64,000 bases of DNA from Ciona intestinalis (lineage: Eukaryota > Chordata > Ascidiacea > Phlebobranchia > Cionidae): positions 5,175,961 to 5,239,960 of the forward strand of contig NC_020172.2 in the NCBI RefSeq assembly GCF_000224145.3, read 5' to 3'. Below the pieces are notes generated by a model. The model made no database searches. It saw only the letters and a program-made list of their open reading frames with translations, and had not been told where the DNA came from. The position numbers and the translations under genes were made by a program. Positions 17,416 to 29,413 of the stretch are shown one piece after another (position 1 is the first letter of the stretch; every line of letters begins with the position of its first letter).

Positions 17416-18942
17416 TCATCCGCAAAACTCGCGTTCAATTTCTTCCATTAGTTGGCGCTCAAGGTCAGTGTAGGTCGGTAACTGAACATAGAGATCTGAT
17501 TTTAGCGGAACATGATTTCTATGTTTAGCAGAAGTCATTTTTTTGATTCTTCTTTTCGAAAACCGTGGAGCTGGGAGCGGTTTCTTAAGTTCGATTTTGT
17601 ATTCGGAAACACTGGTCCGGATTCCTCTAGATTGAGGTATTGTGACGTCATTGAAGTGTTTTGTTTCGTCGCCTGTGGAGGAAATGACGTCAGAACTTTC
17701 GGATCGAAAAACTTCGCGGACAAACCTCTAAAATAAAATTGGTAAAATTTTTTTTTTTATATAAAACGTGAATATAAAAATTTAAAAATGAAATAAGTGA
17801 ACATGTTGAAAAATAAGAACTCTAATTTCATGTTACATGGAAAATATAATTTCTCTACAAAATTTAAGGTAACATTACACCTGGACGACACATGTAATAT
17901 GATGGGGGAAGATGGGACACCACTTCATTCTATTTTCTCATCGCATTTGGTAGAAAAAAAAGATATAACAGTCAAAGAATTATAAAACTGTATTCACACG
18001 ACTTCCATATAATTATAGACCGTTATTAATTGTTTAAAATAATCTGGATATTTAAATGTTATGCGCTAAATGTGTACCATCTTCCGTCATCCTACTGTAT
18101 ATAGTAGGGTCGGGGAAATGGGACACTTTTAGCCCTGAATATCTAAATATCCCGATCGTGTTTTAAACAATTAACAACGGTCCATGGGAGTCGTGGGGAT
18201 ACGTTTTTATTATTCTTTGACTGTTCTTCGTTTACTACCAATTGGAACGAGAAAATAGAATAAAAAGGTGTCCCATCTTCCCCCACCCTACTATATGCAA
18301 AAACATTTTCATAAATTATTGTTAATTGGTAAAGAACAGCTCCCAGGTTATTTCGTTTTCTTTATACTGTGAGTGCTAATTTAAAATTACGCGGGTCTTT
18401 AGGGGCATTTTTAAGGGCCTAATGAAATTTGTTTTAACCTTTTTTCTTTTTTTCGGGATCGGTTTTTCACCTGTGACGTCACGCTGAGTCTGGTTGCTGA
18501 CGTCACTTAACATCCGGTTAGAATTCTCATTCTCACACAATTTTAATTCTTCTAGTATAAGTTGCTCTATGTCGTCACAATCCTGATTTTCTAGAGAAAA
18601 ACAAACAACTAAAAAAACAAAAATAATAAGGCGGGAAAACTTACCATTGTTTTTCTTATTACAATTGTTATTGCTTTGTTTCGTCCCCAATGCGTATTGT
18701 GACGTAGTGGTCTTCAATCTCTGTCTCCCAAGTATCAAAGCTTGACTTGTTAGTAGGGCAGGGGGTTTATCAAATACCATTCCAGGCAAATTCGACTCAT
18801 TTTTGTTCTTTTTCTTTAATTCTGATGACGAATTATTATTCGCGTCGTCAGAACGACGGTTAGGATGAGAAGAAGTGACGTCATTAGTTGTTTGCGTAAC
18901 ATCCGGCTTCAGTTTTTTGACTTTGCTACTGCCAGAACCCAT
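17416..18942 (-). CDS. Unrecognised basic protein with N-myristoylation motif
   Basis: Exons: 18942-18645, 18590-18391, 17727-17416; 269 aa. The start MGSGSSKVKKLK fits N-myristoylation (Gly2, Ser6) with an adjacent polybasic patch, so membrane attachment is likely. The rest is polar and low in hydrophobics. It has an acidic helix-like stretch DDIEQLILEELKL, a basic PIPKKRKKVK, and a C-terminal YVQLPTYTDLERQLMEEIE ending FCG. I do not recognise the family. The first intron is only 54 nt, strong GTAAGT...CTCTAG, and is a multiple of three without a stop. The second donor (CGC|GTAATT at 18390) is weak. If it is not used, translation runs 15 more codons to a stop at 18376 and gives a 170-aa product. 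The third exon is open for 104 codons with a good acceptor and matching phase, so I favour the spliced form. The second intron holds two MITE copies. Confidence 0.6.
17896..18295. mobile_element. Two adjacent palindromic MITE copies (about 17896-18098 and 18102-18295)
   Basis: Both carry ends of the TAGTAGGGT / ACCCTACTA type and the GGTGTCCCATCTTCC core. They sit head to tail a few bases apart in opposite internal orientation, inside intron 2 of the myristoylated-protein gene. Confidence 0.85.
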
Positions 18943-19590
18943 GGCAAAATTTTGAGCGAAGTTTTGCAGATATTTTACAGCTTTATCGGCATTTTAAGGA
19001 CATATCTTACACCAGCTTATGTAAAAACTTAACAAATGTTAAAATTGTAATAATTGGCGTGAAAACTGCCCTTAACTGCTACATTTGCTCATCTATTTTT
19101 ATCCACAGCGTGTTTTAACGACTGTTGTTTTGTTGCTAATTCCCTCTTCGATGTTTTAATTAATACGATTTTCGTTATATCTAAAAAGATTAGGAATTCC
19201 ATGTTATTTCAATTTACTATTTTGTACAAAACACTCTGTAAAAAGGGGTGTAACCAAAACAGAAAGATATGCTATACTTATATATACGATTGCATGCTTT
19301 ATATTTTGACTGTACTAACTAGGCCTATGATCTGTATGTTTACCTAAACATGTACAACATTAAACTACATAGTAAACTCATACACAGTCATACACAGCTG
19401 TTGTCCAAGGCTTACTATACTGTCTTTACCCCCCACTGTATAATCTGCTCGCTTTGGTTCGTTAATAATAATGTCTGAACGGATTATAAACTATGTATGG
19501 CACATCTCCTAGTGTTCTTGCTATTCGTTTGAATGAATAAATGAAACTTTTTTATCCTCGCATGGCGGGACAACTTTAGAAATTATAATA

Positions 19591-19910
19591 TAGTTGGGTG
19601 GGGAAAGAAGGGACATCTTCCATTCCATTTTCTCGTCCCGTTTGGTAGCAAACAAAGTACATAATTATAAAACTGTATTCTCACGACTTCCATAGACCGT
19701 TGGTAATTGTTTAAACACGATTAGGATATAGTAGGGTGGGGAAGTTGGGACACCTTTAGCACATAATATCCAAATATCCTTATCATATTTTAAACAATTA
19801 ACAACGGTCTATGGGAGTCGGGAAGATACGGTTTTATAATTCTTTGAATATTCTTTGTTTACTACCAAATTGGGCCAGAAAATAGAACGAAACGGTGCCC
19901 CCTGCTATAG
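19591..19910. mobile_element. Two abutting palindromic MITE copies
   Basis: The first (19591-19728) is truncated exactly where the second begins with TAGTAGGGTGGGGAAG (19729). This suggests one inserted into the terminal part of the other. Confidence 0.8.
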
Positions 19911-20829
19911 ACTACACGGTTTTTATTAAACTACGCCAGTCTATTATTCAGCGCTTATAACACGAACATAAGTATTTACTCATATGCTGCGGAAATCTTA
20001 TGTAAGACACTACAACAATCCCTCCTTTCTATTCTATATGTCGCACCGCTTCGTGCAAATGGTGGAGAACAGTTGTTCATTAAACATGCAGAAGGGATAT
20101 AAATATTACATGACTTAGAAGAGTTTTGTACCTCCATGGACAAGCTTCCACGGCAGCAAAATAAGTAGCAATTATAAAGTCAATTTTATTTAGAGCTACT
20201 GGAACGATTTCGTGTCTTTAAAAATATCCCACAGTTTTAATTATTGAGTACAGGGCGATGGAAGTAGTTAGCGCATGTATCTTTAAGCTTAAGAGAGCGG
20301 GTTCAAAGCTCGATGCTGCTACCATTGTGGGCTTGTGTGTTCTTTGGAAAAACATTTAACGGCACTTCCTTTTACCCAGTTGTCATTTTAATGGGTTATC
20401 CAAATTGTCAGCCATACATTAAAAACGAATCCTCCACAAAGTTACATACATTGGTAAATCGTACTTACGATTAGTACTAGTGACGTCACACACACAAACA
20501 ATGAACGCGTGGTAAACGAGTCGAACACGCGCGACGCAACATGGATTATGTCGTCACAATAAACAATGTAAGACAATGTCTATTGATTAGTAGCAAAAAA
20601 GTAGCAATAAGAGTTTGAGGTAATCGAAAAAATGATCGAAATACGAAGTCCCATTGCGCTCCATGCTGTACGACTTTACCGTTATATATAAACCATATAC
20701 AATGTTGGGGTAATGGTCCAACTGGTCCAATGACGTTCCTCACTGTAGGACCTCACCCATATAGAATAAAAGATTCAATCATTGAGACTTTTCACTCCTA
20801 TAACTGGGGTTTGAACCCTATACCTTAAC

Positions 20830-20970
20830 ATCATTTAAAAGTTTTTAATTCCTTACTTTTAGCACCTCATGTACACTGTCTGGTGCACGGTTCCATAAGA
20901 GTAAACCCTGCGATAAAACCAAAAAAATCCTTCTCACACATTGGTGCTAACTCATATAACCTGCCTCCCG
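20830..20970 (-). pseudogene. Decayed LINE reverse-transcriptase 3' end
   Basis: The minus-strand reading shows LLLWNRAPDSVHEVLKVRN followed by a stop and KLLND. This resembles the WNsLPdsvv...sFKnrLD ending common to many non-LTR retrotransposon ORF2 proteins. It is short and broken, so the assignment is tentative. Confidence 0.4.
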
Positions 20971-21723
20971 AGGTTTGGATCTATGATTACAAATAACTGT
21001 GTGTTGAGTTCTTAATATTTCGTATACACAGAACTAAGAAACCCTAGTCTGTACAGATTACAGAACTTAATAAAATTTCAGAGTATTTGTCGTTTCTTGT
21101 AATTGAGGTTGGAAATTTATAGAAATGTAATATTACTAAATATGGAAATCTTATACTAAACTGAAAAGTGTTTGGTTTAAATACTAGAAAGAAGATAAAA
21201 GAAATTGGAATGTTAGTTTATGATGTCATAAACTAATTAATTGTCGAGTCATAACTATAATTCACAGCAAATAATTAAACTAAAAATTCACCAATTATCA
21301 ATACACAATAAACCAGTGAGCTTATTATACTAAATTCCAACGCTTGTTTTAATTATTTCACGACCTATAGTAAACAATTGATGTAGATTTTAATAAAAAC
21401 ATCAGCCGTGCATTAAGACTTTGTCAGAATATCGCTGCACGACAGAAAAAAACAAAATTCTTAATTATTTTTAAAAAGTTTTTGATAAAGATATTATGCC
21501 CAGTAGCAACATTTGTAGCCAAATGCAAAGTTTTAATGAAAAAAATTGAAAATTCATTAAAGATTTGCATTAGAATGAAAGGAATTTTTAATAAACAAAA
21601 CCTATTTGTCTATAAATAAACACCAGACATCTAGAAAACAAAGAGGCAGCAAAACGCTGACTCATTGTATATTGAAAAAGTGTTGAGTCACAAAAACCCC
21701 AAAATACCGACTCATCATAAACT

Positions 21724-24700
21724 TCATGACTCCACATTATCTTGAGCGAGAATGACAGTGTGCTGCCCTCCAGACGCCACTTGTAGCACGCTCCTTTTCT
21801 CGAGGTTCTTCCCTGTCAACTCCACAGGTTCCCATTCATCTTCCTCATCTCCCGTGGTGAGTTGGAGGTTCGTACCAAGTCCCCATCCATATGCTTTGCC
21901 TGGGGAGGGGAGTGGTAAGCACGAGGTATATTATGTGTATATTCAGTGGCGCAGCCAGGGGGGGTGTTTAGGGGGTCGCGACCCCCCCTTTTTAAACCAA
22001 AAAAAAAAATTTAATTTTTTTTGATTGAAACCCCTCCCCCCTTATTTTCTGGCTGTGCTACTGTGTATATTCTATATGAAAGAGAAGGCCACACAGCATG
22101 AAGCACACTTTTACCCTAAGACATATGTATTATGCTGTATATCAGTTAAATGTTCATAGCAAGTCCTCATCCTTACGCTTTGCCTGGGGAGGCATTATAG
22201 GTGGCTAAATAATACATGTGTGTTACAGGGGGGAGGAGCCAGGGAGGTTCGAAGGTTGCCACCACCCCTTAAAAAATATATTTTTTTTGTAATTAAAACC
22301 CCCCTTATTTTCCAGTCTGCACCACTGTTGTTATATCATATATTGAAGGCAAAGTTATTCAGTGAGAAAAGCTCACTAAAGATCTCACCCATATAGAATA
22401 TAACGTTACATCTATAGACACACCATAACACCTCATTTCACAGCCATAGAAACAGCCTATAGGCTATAACTATAACGTACCATCTTTATCGACAGCGAAC
22501 GACACGCATGAGGTGGCCGTTATCGACGTGATGTCACAAAGTGAGTTTATCTTCTTTGGCTCTGAAGCCTCTATGACATCACTACCGTGTCCGAGTCGTC
22601 CGTAATCTCCTCGACCAATCGTGTACACCGAACCTATATAAAAATATTATAAAATATTCATAGAAATGTTGTATCTTAAACTATTTTGTATTTGACCGAA
22701 ACTTTAGTATTTTTGACAGCTAGTTTTGCAAAGTGTCAACAAAACAATAACGACTGTCATTTTTTTACTAACTTCCTTCTCTTCATTAATCTAATAATTA
22801 GATTTTTGATAAAAAGTTATGTTTATTTGACCGACATAATTTATTACCTACATAACATCTTCATCAAACTTTAATAAAATATCTCAGGCATAAACACAAA
22901 CATAATAATTCACCTTTATGGTCCAACACCAGCGTATGATGTTGTCCACCAGCTATTTGTTTGCAACCAATGTCCGACAAAGTTTCCACATATTCTGGTA
23001 TGTATCGGTTCTCTCCATCAGGAAAACCTGGGATGTCATAATGAATATTATCTATGTCACAATAACACCATAATGAATATTAAATCTGTGTAACATTAAC
23101 ACATGCAGGGTAGATTGTATTTATTATACCAGATACCTACACACATTCCATTTAATCTATTGTATATGGGTGAGGGCCTACAGTGTAGTATACTATGGGG
23201 CCAGAGTTGGTCTATTACCCCAACACCTAGGGTGCTACAACCCTTTGGTGAGCACTAAGTTAGAGCAATATCAGTGTCTTGCTCAAGGACACATACATCA
23301 TCAATAATAGAAGCATTGAACCCGGTATCCTTCTGTTACGATCAGTGGTGCAGCCAGGGGGGGTTTCTGGGGTCGTGACCACACCTCCCCCTTATAAACC
23401 CCAAAAAATATTAATTTTTTTTAAATTTAAAAAAAACATTTTTTCTGGAAAATTTTTTTGATTAAAACCCCCCCTTATTTTTTTTCTGGCTGCGCCACTG
23501 GTTACGATGCAAGTGCCTAACCACTGAGCCACAACGAACATAATTTTATCAATATTATATCATGTTATAATAATTTAAGATATTCAACATTCTCACCTAG
23601 TTGTTTATAATTGTTCAACCCGAACCCGTACACATGACCCTCGCTTGATAACACCCATGTTGTGTATGAGCCGCAAAAAACCTTTCACGATCACTGGTTT
23701 CTTGGAGCCTCGTACTTTACGAAGATGGATTTTCGCAGGGGTGATATAGTTGGCTGGCATGTAATAAGTTTTTATTGGTCAAAATTAAAGATAAATCTTG
23801 GAAAATTGGGATAAGTTGATATCAAGTTTTTATGGGTAAGGAGTAAAAATATGTCTTACAAAAACATGGGAAAATTGAATGACAAATGTAATGTTTTTTT
23901 TACTTTTTACAGTAATCATGAAAATCTGTTAGAATTAGTTTTATAAATCAAAATATAGAACTCTTGCAATAATAATAAAAGTTAAAATAAATTTGTTGTA
24001 CTTATACAACCAATTAAAAAATGTTAAAATATAGTTTAAAAAGTGTAATTTTATAATGACTACATAAACCAGTGCTCTTCAACCGGTGTGCACGGTGCAC
24101 CCTAGGGTGCATCAAAATATGCCAGGGGTGCACCAGAACAAAAGGGTATACAAGGGTGCATCACAACCTTCAACGATTTTCAGCAATAATACTCAGTTTT
24201 GAACACTTTTAACAAATTTAGCCATTTTTCTACAGTTTTTTTATATGAATTCTATATCTTGCATCACAGGGAATTGCGAAACGTCATTAGTTTTACGTTA
24301 AAGCAATCAGGGGTGCATGAGTTTGTCGCAACAACTTTAGGGGTTCACCAACCCAAAAAAGGTTGAAGAGCACTGACATAAACAACCTTTTTTTAAAAAA
24401 GAAAAAAAAATAGTCAAAATATAAATTTCATAAATCTTGTTCTATCTTTACTGATATTAAACCTGAATTGACTGCCACTATATAAGCACTACACTACATA
24501 AACTGTAAACTAATCTAACCTCTGATGCTTCTCTTGCTGTTTTCTTTATTATTTCTTTCTTTTTTTTCTTCTGTTTCTGACACAAAAGAAAACATGAATA
24601 AAAAATCAAAGAAACTGTATATATATATAATATATATGTCAAAATTCCAAATTTTTCTACAACGTATATATATTAAGATATAACATACTAAAACGTAACT

Positions 24701-27700
24701 TTAAATATCACATAAAAACCTATGGACTCTTCTAATGACAGCATATAGCTATCAGATAAATCCAAGTTGACATTCTTAGCATTTAAGCGACTCACCAGTT
24801 TTCCTTTTCCTTCCCCGGTCAGTGAAATATCGACCTATCCTCCCAATCTGTCCTTGATCGGGACATCCCATAGTGAACACCTGGTGTACAACAAAGCATT
24901 GCTGATACTACTACTACAAAAAAAGGTTCCCTATGTTTTGAAACTATAGGTGTTAAATAAATCTCAAGTATTACCAAGAACTCAAATGGGGTCATTTATA
25001 CCATGCATGGCAGCCAAAGTATATGCATTCACTACATTAATCAATGAGGTTCCCTATGTTTGACAACTATGAGTGTAACTGTATTTTAACAATGTCACCC
25101 CAAATTGTACCCTGCTGTTAGGTGTCTATACAAGCAAGCAGAGACAAAGTATGTTGCATTCACCACATTAATCAATGAGGTTCCCTATGTTTGACACTGT
25201 ATTTTAACAATGTCACCCCAGATTTTACCCTGTTGTTAGGTGTCTATACAAACAAGCAGAGCCAAAGTATATTGCATTCACTACATTAATCAATGAGGTT
25301 CCCTATGTTTGACAACTATGAGTGTAACTGTATTATAACAATGTCACCCCAGATTTTACCCTGTTGTTAGGTGTCTATACAAACAAGCAGAGCCAAAGTA
25401 TATTGCATTCACTACATTAATCAATGAGGTTCCCTATGTTTGACAACTATGAGTGTAACTGTATTTTAACAATGTCACCCCAAATTGTACCCTGCTGTTA
25501 GGTGTCTATACAAGCAAGCAGAGACAAAGTATGTTGCATTCACCACATTAATCAATGAGGTTCCCTATGTTTGACACTGTATTTTAACAATGTCACCCCA
25601 GATTTTACCCTGTTGTTAGGTGTCTATACAAACAAGCAGAGCCAAAGTATATTGCATTCACTACATTAATCAATGAGGTTCCCTATGTTTGACAACTATG
25701 AGTGTAACTGTATTATAACAATGTCACCCCAGATTTTACTATATGTCAAATGTGGTACGCATATACAGCCAAATATTTATAAAAGCATTTCCACCCACCT
25801 TCCCGGACATTGTAACCATAACTAGATGGTCGTTTCCTGAATCGACATCAACCACCGTTTCATTGATGGAGGTTAGTTGAGTTGGACATTTACAAACTTC
25901 TTCTTCCTTAATTAAACCAATGACTCCACGGCCATCCTAGGAGCAAAAGGGGTTGTTTTAGAGCAAAAATTTCAAGGTAGGGATGGCTGTTATAACGTGT
26001 AACATGTAATAACTGCAGATGTGATGACATGTAAAAAAGGCAGAGCTTTCCAAAAATGGTGTCACATAACAAACTTAAGGGTCATTGACAGTTTGACAAT
26101 TTTTACACAAAGTACAACATATATTATACTATTAACCTACTAATACTAACTTACGTTGAAAATCGGGAACAGAAGAGGTATTATTCTGTATTATGTTCAT
26201 ATAATATATGCTGCGAAATTCACTTTTATAAACCCGTCACAAAGGGATATAAAGGGGTTACCGAAAGCCACATCCATTAGGTGTCCTACATCAAACGAAA
26301 CATACTCATCCTGAAGGATTGATGGACACTGGGTTGGACCAATTTATGTAAAGTGTCTTACCACAATCATAAACACATAATAAATACAAACATGCTTACC
26401 CTAAATGACCCCCACACAAATACCTTCCCACCATCTGTAAGTGCGCAGGTATGACTATCACCGGCAGATATATGGACAACTCTCCTCTCAGTTAGAGGGC
26501 CAACTGGTAATGAATGACGTGTTATAAGAATAAATGACAAATGTAGAAAAATGCGTAAGCTAAACTTCTGTAGAAAATGGAAAACAGTTTTTAAATGAAA
26601 ATAATGTTAATTGAGATTGAAAAAAATGGTAAAACGAGTAAAAATAAATAACTATATTGTATATGGGTAAGGTCTTACAGTAAGACAAACCATAAGGCGG
26701 ACATTTGAGCTCAAGTTGGCCCATTATCCCGAAACTTAGAATGGTAAGAATAACTCTACCAAAGTAAAACAGTTTTGCGACAGATGTATGAAATATTTTA
26801 GCGGGAATTTAAAAAAAATGAACTAAATGTCGTTAAATAACAGCAATGTATCAATAAAATATTAACAATATAGCTTGACAGCTATTTCCACCAAAAATTC
26901 ACTATAATAATTCAGATCAACAGAATTTTTGCTAAAAATAATTGGTGGTTTACATTCGTCATTAAACTAAATATTCATCACAATGCATAGTAGTGACAAC
27001 ATAACAAAAATTATGACATCATAACATAATTACCAATCAGTTTAGGTTCATATTCTGAATCATCATCAGCTGTATCGCGACCGAGGGCAAATTCATCGTT
27101 ACATCCGAACGTGTAGATCTAGAAAGTTTTAAAATATTATAAGCCAATACAATTTAACTGTGGTCACAGTTAAGTTGTATTGGCTTATAAAGGTTGCTGT
27201 ACAACAATACATCTAAGGCTTTTTGGAAATCTGTTATTTACAGTTTTTTTTACATTTACTATGTTTATAATCAGTATCTGTACTAAGTTCTAACAGGCAA
27301 ATGAGCAGCTTTTACACTGGTGTGTTGGGCCAGGCCTTTTTTTACACTGGCCAACTTAAACTGCAGGACCTCACTTATATTACATACAATGTAAGATTAG
27401 AAAAATGTATATACATAGGGCCAGTGGCACAGCCAAAAAAAGGGAAGTAATCAAAAAATTTTCCAAAAAAAATGTTTTGAATTTTTTTTTAAAAATATTT
27501 TTAAATTTTTTTGGGGGGTTTATAAAGGGGGGTCGCGACCCCCTAAACCCCCTGGCTGCGCCACTGCATATTGCATAGGCCTAGTGATTCATTTATAAAT
27601 TTTGAAATCCTAAATTTTTGGCACATGAATTATAATTATAAATGCTTATTTTAACTACCAAGTTTATAGATATTTTACCTTATGTTGATCAGTGAGACAT

Positions 27701-29413
27701 ACAGTATGCATCCCCCCTGCTACAACCTTCTTCACTTTTTCATCAGCAATACTGGCAACAATAGCTGGCTTCTTTCTCGACATAATATCCTCCCCGAGAC
27801 CCAACTGACCCATGTCACCCTGCCCCACTGTGAGGGCAACCCCTGTAGGGAGATTCCCGAAATCAGGAAATACGGACACATCTCCATTTGGCTCTGTGAA
27901 ATATTCTATTATATTATTTAATTAGTTCATTTACCTAAAATAAAATGATAATTTAAATTGCATGAAGAATAGGCACCAAGATGTTTCTATTCGGGAAAAG
28001 CACAAAGGGAAAGGTAGACCTGCCTTTCTATGAAACAAATCTAACTTGTTGGTTTTAACTTGAAAGGTATAGTAACTTAGCACCTAAGATAGATATTAAT
28101 TATTATATACATAGTAAACTGAAAAAAAAAACAATTGAACTTTGTTAATGTAAAACATGCAAGTTTCACAAAGCTCATAAACCATCTCAACTGGCACAGT
28201 TACCGGCAATAGCAAACCCAGCTAATCTATGTTTAATGTTCACCTTGACTTTTTTGAACTTTGAAAGTTTCACATAGATCTTAAACTATCTTTACATTTT
28301 AAAGTTTTATAACCAACTCACCAAAAAATGTATTACGGTGAACATTATACCATATCACAGCACACATGCAATCCATAACAATTTATTTATCTTTCAAGCA
28401 TCAAATATTTACTAAAGTACCAACATTGAAACATTCTATGTAACTATAAAGCTTTGCCTAATTTATAAATTGCTAACAACTGAATAAATACAAACGTTAC
28501 TCATTTTTTTGGCGTGAGTTATCAGATTACAAAATTGGTGATGCAGAGTACATGATGTATTTAGGTTAAACAAATCATTTAACACCAAATGATGTAATGC
28601 ATAGTTATTATAGTGATTTACAAAAAAGACATAGGCCATTTTGCAACATATTCTAAATGACGCATTTCATCGCCTTTTTTAAGTAGCTAAGCTAGTCAGT
28701 AACTTTTTTGGGTTAAACTAGTTAAAAAAAAAGACCATTACAAGTTAGAAAATGTAAACCACTGATGATGACAGCAAAACATAAGTCAAAGTCACTTAAG
28801 TTTCTAACTTCATGCGAAAATAATTTATTATGCTTTTTAAAAAACAAAAAATAAAATAATTTACATAAATGAACCACCCAAATTTTGAGAAGTGTCCTAG
28901 TTCAATAAAAACAAAACAACAGTTAGTCACAATAAATTAATAGTAAGATAATTCATTTGATTAGAGTAATTAAAAAGCACGGCTAAATAAATAACAAACA
29001 CCAAACACACCTTCATTTAACTTTGTCTTTTTATTCACAGGGTCCTGGCTTGAAGTTGGAGTTTGACCGTTTTCATCATCGATGTCTAAACCTCGCTTTC
29101 GTGGGTTGCCTGGCGAATAATAAATAGGTTTCTTTGAATGAAAACAAAATCTATTGGTCATGTTAATAAAATATCTCAAAATTAGTTAACAAAAAAATAT
29201 ATATACGCCAGTCGCTACTGACATTTAAAAAAGACCCGTTAAAATTCGCTTATAGATAAAACAGAAAATGAAATAACTACATTCGTACGATATCATAAAC
29301 ATACCTGTCTGTTTCTTTTCCGATACTTTTGTAGTTGACGCAGATTTCTTTCCTTTATCTTCAGTTTGAACTCGTGTTTTAGAATTTCGAGCTGAAGCAC
29401 TCCGAGACACCAT
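21724..29413 (-). CDS. RCC1: Regulator of chromosome condensation 1, Ran guanine-nucleotide exchange factor
   Basis: Exons: 29413-29305, 29109-29011, 27893-27679, 27118-27034, 26503-26400, 25936-25799, 24880-24796, 24576-24520, 23753-23597, 23027-22914, 22633-22481, 21899-21724; about 496 aa. RCC1 is a seven-bladed propeller on chromatin that loads GTP on Ran. Seen: a basic N-tail with NPRKRGLD and NKKTKLN; blade repeats [103 protein letters not shown] and [13 protein letters not shown], all collinear with human RCC1. A 57-nt exon (24576-24520) adds a charged loop [16 protein letters not shown]. Exon 9 is one base too long: the frame breaks at GG plus six T (plus-strand 23675-23682), between VIVK and [13 protein letters not shown]. 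The other ten junctions agree in phase, so assembly error or a polymorphic indel is the likely cause. Confidence 0.93.
21944..22063. mobile_element. hAT-type MITE with perfect 8-bp target duplication
   Basis: Ends CAGTGGCGCAGCCAG and CTGGCTGTGCTACTG are inverted. The flanking direct repeat TGTATATT sits at 21936-21943 and 22064-22071. The interior is a G-run/C-run plus an A/T-run. It lies in the last intron of RCC1. Confidence 0.85.
22226..22327. mobile_element. hAT-type MITE, degenerate copy
   Basis: Same layout as the 21944 element, with the C-run, T-run and the CCAGTCTGCACCACTG end. The left end and the target duplication have decayed. Confidence 0.65.
23238..23540 (-). mobile_element. 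SINE head (reverse orientation) interrupted by a hAT MITE
   Basis: The outer sequence reads GTGAGCACTAAGTTAGAGCA ... CCGGTATCC ... GCAAGTGCCTAACCACTGAGC. This is the tRNA-like SINE head in reverse, as also seen near 10884-11020. It is split by the element at 23343-23500. Confidence 0.75.
23343..23500. mobile_element. hAT-type MITE with perfect 8-bp target duplication, nested in a SINE
   Basis: Starts CAGTGGTGCAGCCAGG and ends CTGGCTGCGCCACTG. The direct repeat GTTACGAT is at 23335-23342 and 23501-23508. Confidence 0.88.
24070..24375. mobile_element. hAT-type MITE (306 bp) with perfect 8-bp target duplication
   Basis: Terminal inverted repeats CAGTGCTCTTCAACC and GGTTGAAGAGCACTG are exact. 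The target duplication ACATAAAC is at 24062-24069 and 24376-24383. It is distinct in sequence from the CAGTGGCGCAGCC family and lies in the RCC1 intron upstream of exon 9. Confidence 0.92.
24990..25738. repeat. Tandem array, alternating ~117- and ~130-bp units, in an RCC1 intron
   Basis: Each unit carries CATTAATCAATGAGGTTCCC and GTTAGGTGTCTATACAA. Unit starts (CAAAGTATRTTGCATTC) fall near 25014, 25145, 25262, 25393, 25524 and 25641. Short units lack the 16-17 bp AACTATGAGTGTAACTG piece, and the long/short order itself repeats, which points to a higher-order duplication of about 380 bp. It fills the intron between 24881 and 25798. Confidence 0.85.
27138..27189. repeat. 52-bp near-perfect palindrome in RCC1 intron 3
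   Basis: Arms 27138-27162 and 27165-27189 (25 nt each, one mismatch) are separated by 2 nt. The core is TTAACTGTGGTCACAGTTAA. In transcript sense it ends about 18 nt before the acceptor AG at 27119-27120. Confidence 0.9.
27422..27566. mobile_element. hAT-type MITE with degenerate target duplication
   Basis: Left end CAGTGGCACAGCC, right end GGCTGCGCCACTG, inverted relative to the 21944 copy inside. The flanks CATAGGGC and CATATTGC agree at 6 of 8 positions. Confidence 0.8.

Larger units (their letters stand above)
18943..21723. other. Gene-free stretch between the myristoylated-protein gene and RCC1
   Basis: No exon-like reading frame was found. It holds two MITE copies (19591-19910), a SINE head with tail (about 20265-20475), a copy of the GGGGTAATGG...GGACCTCACCCATATAGAA repeat (about 20700-20770), and a decayed LINE-like 3' end on the minus strand (about 20830-20970). 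The remainder is AT-rich. Confidence 0.7.
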
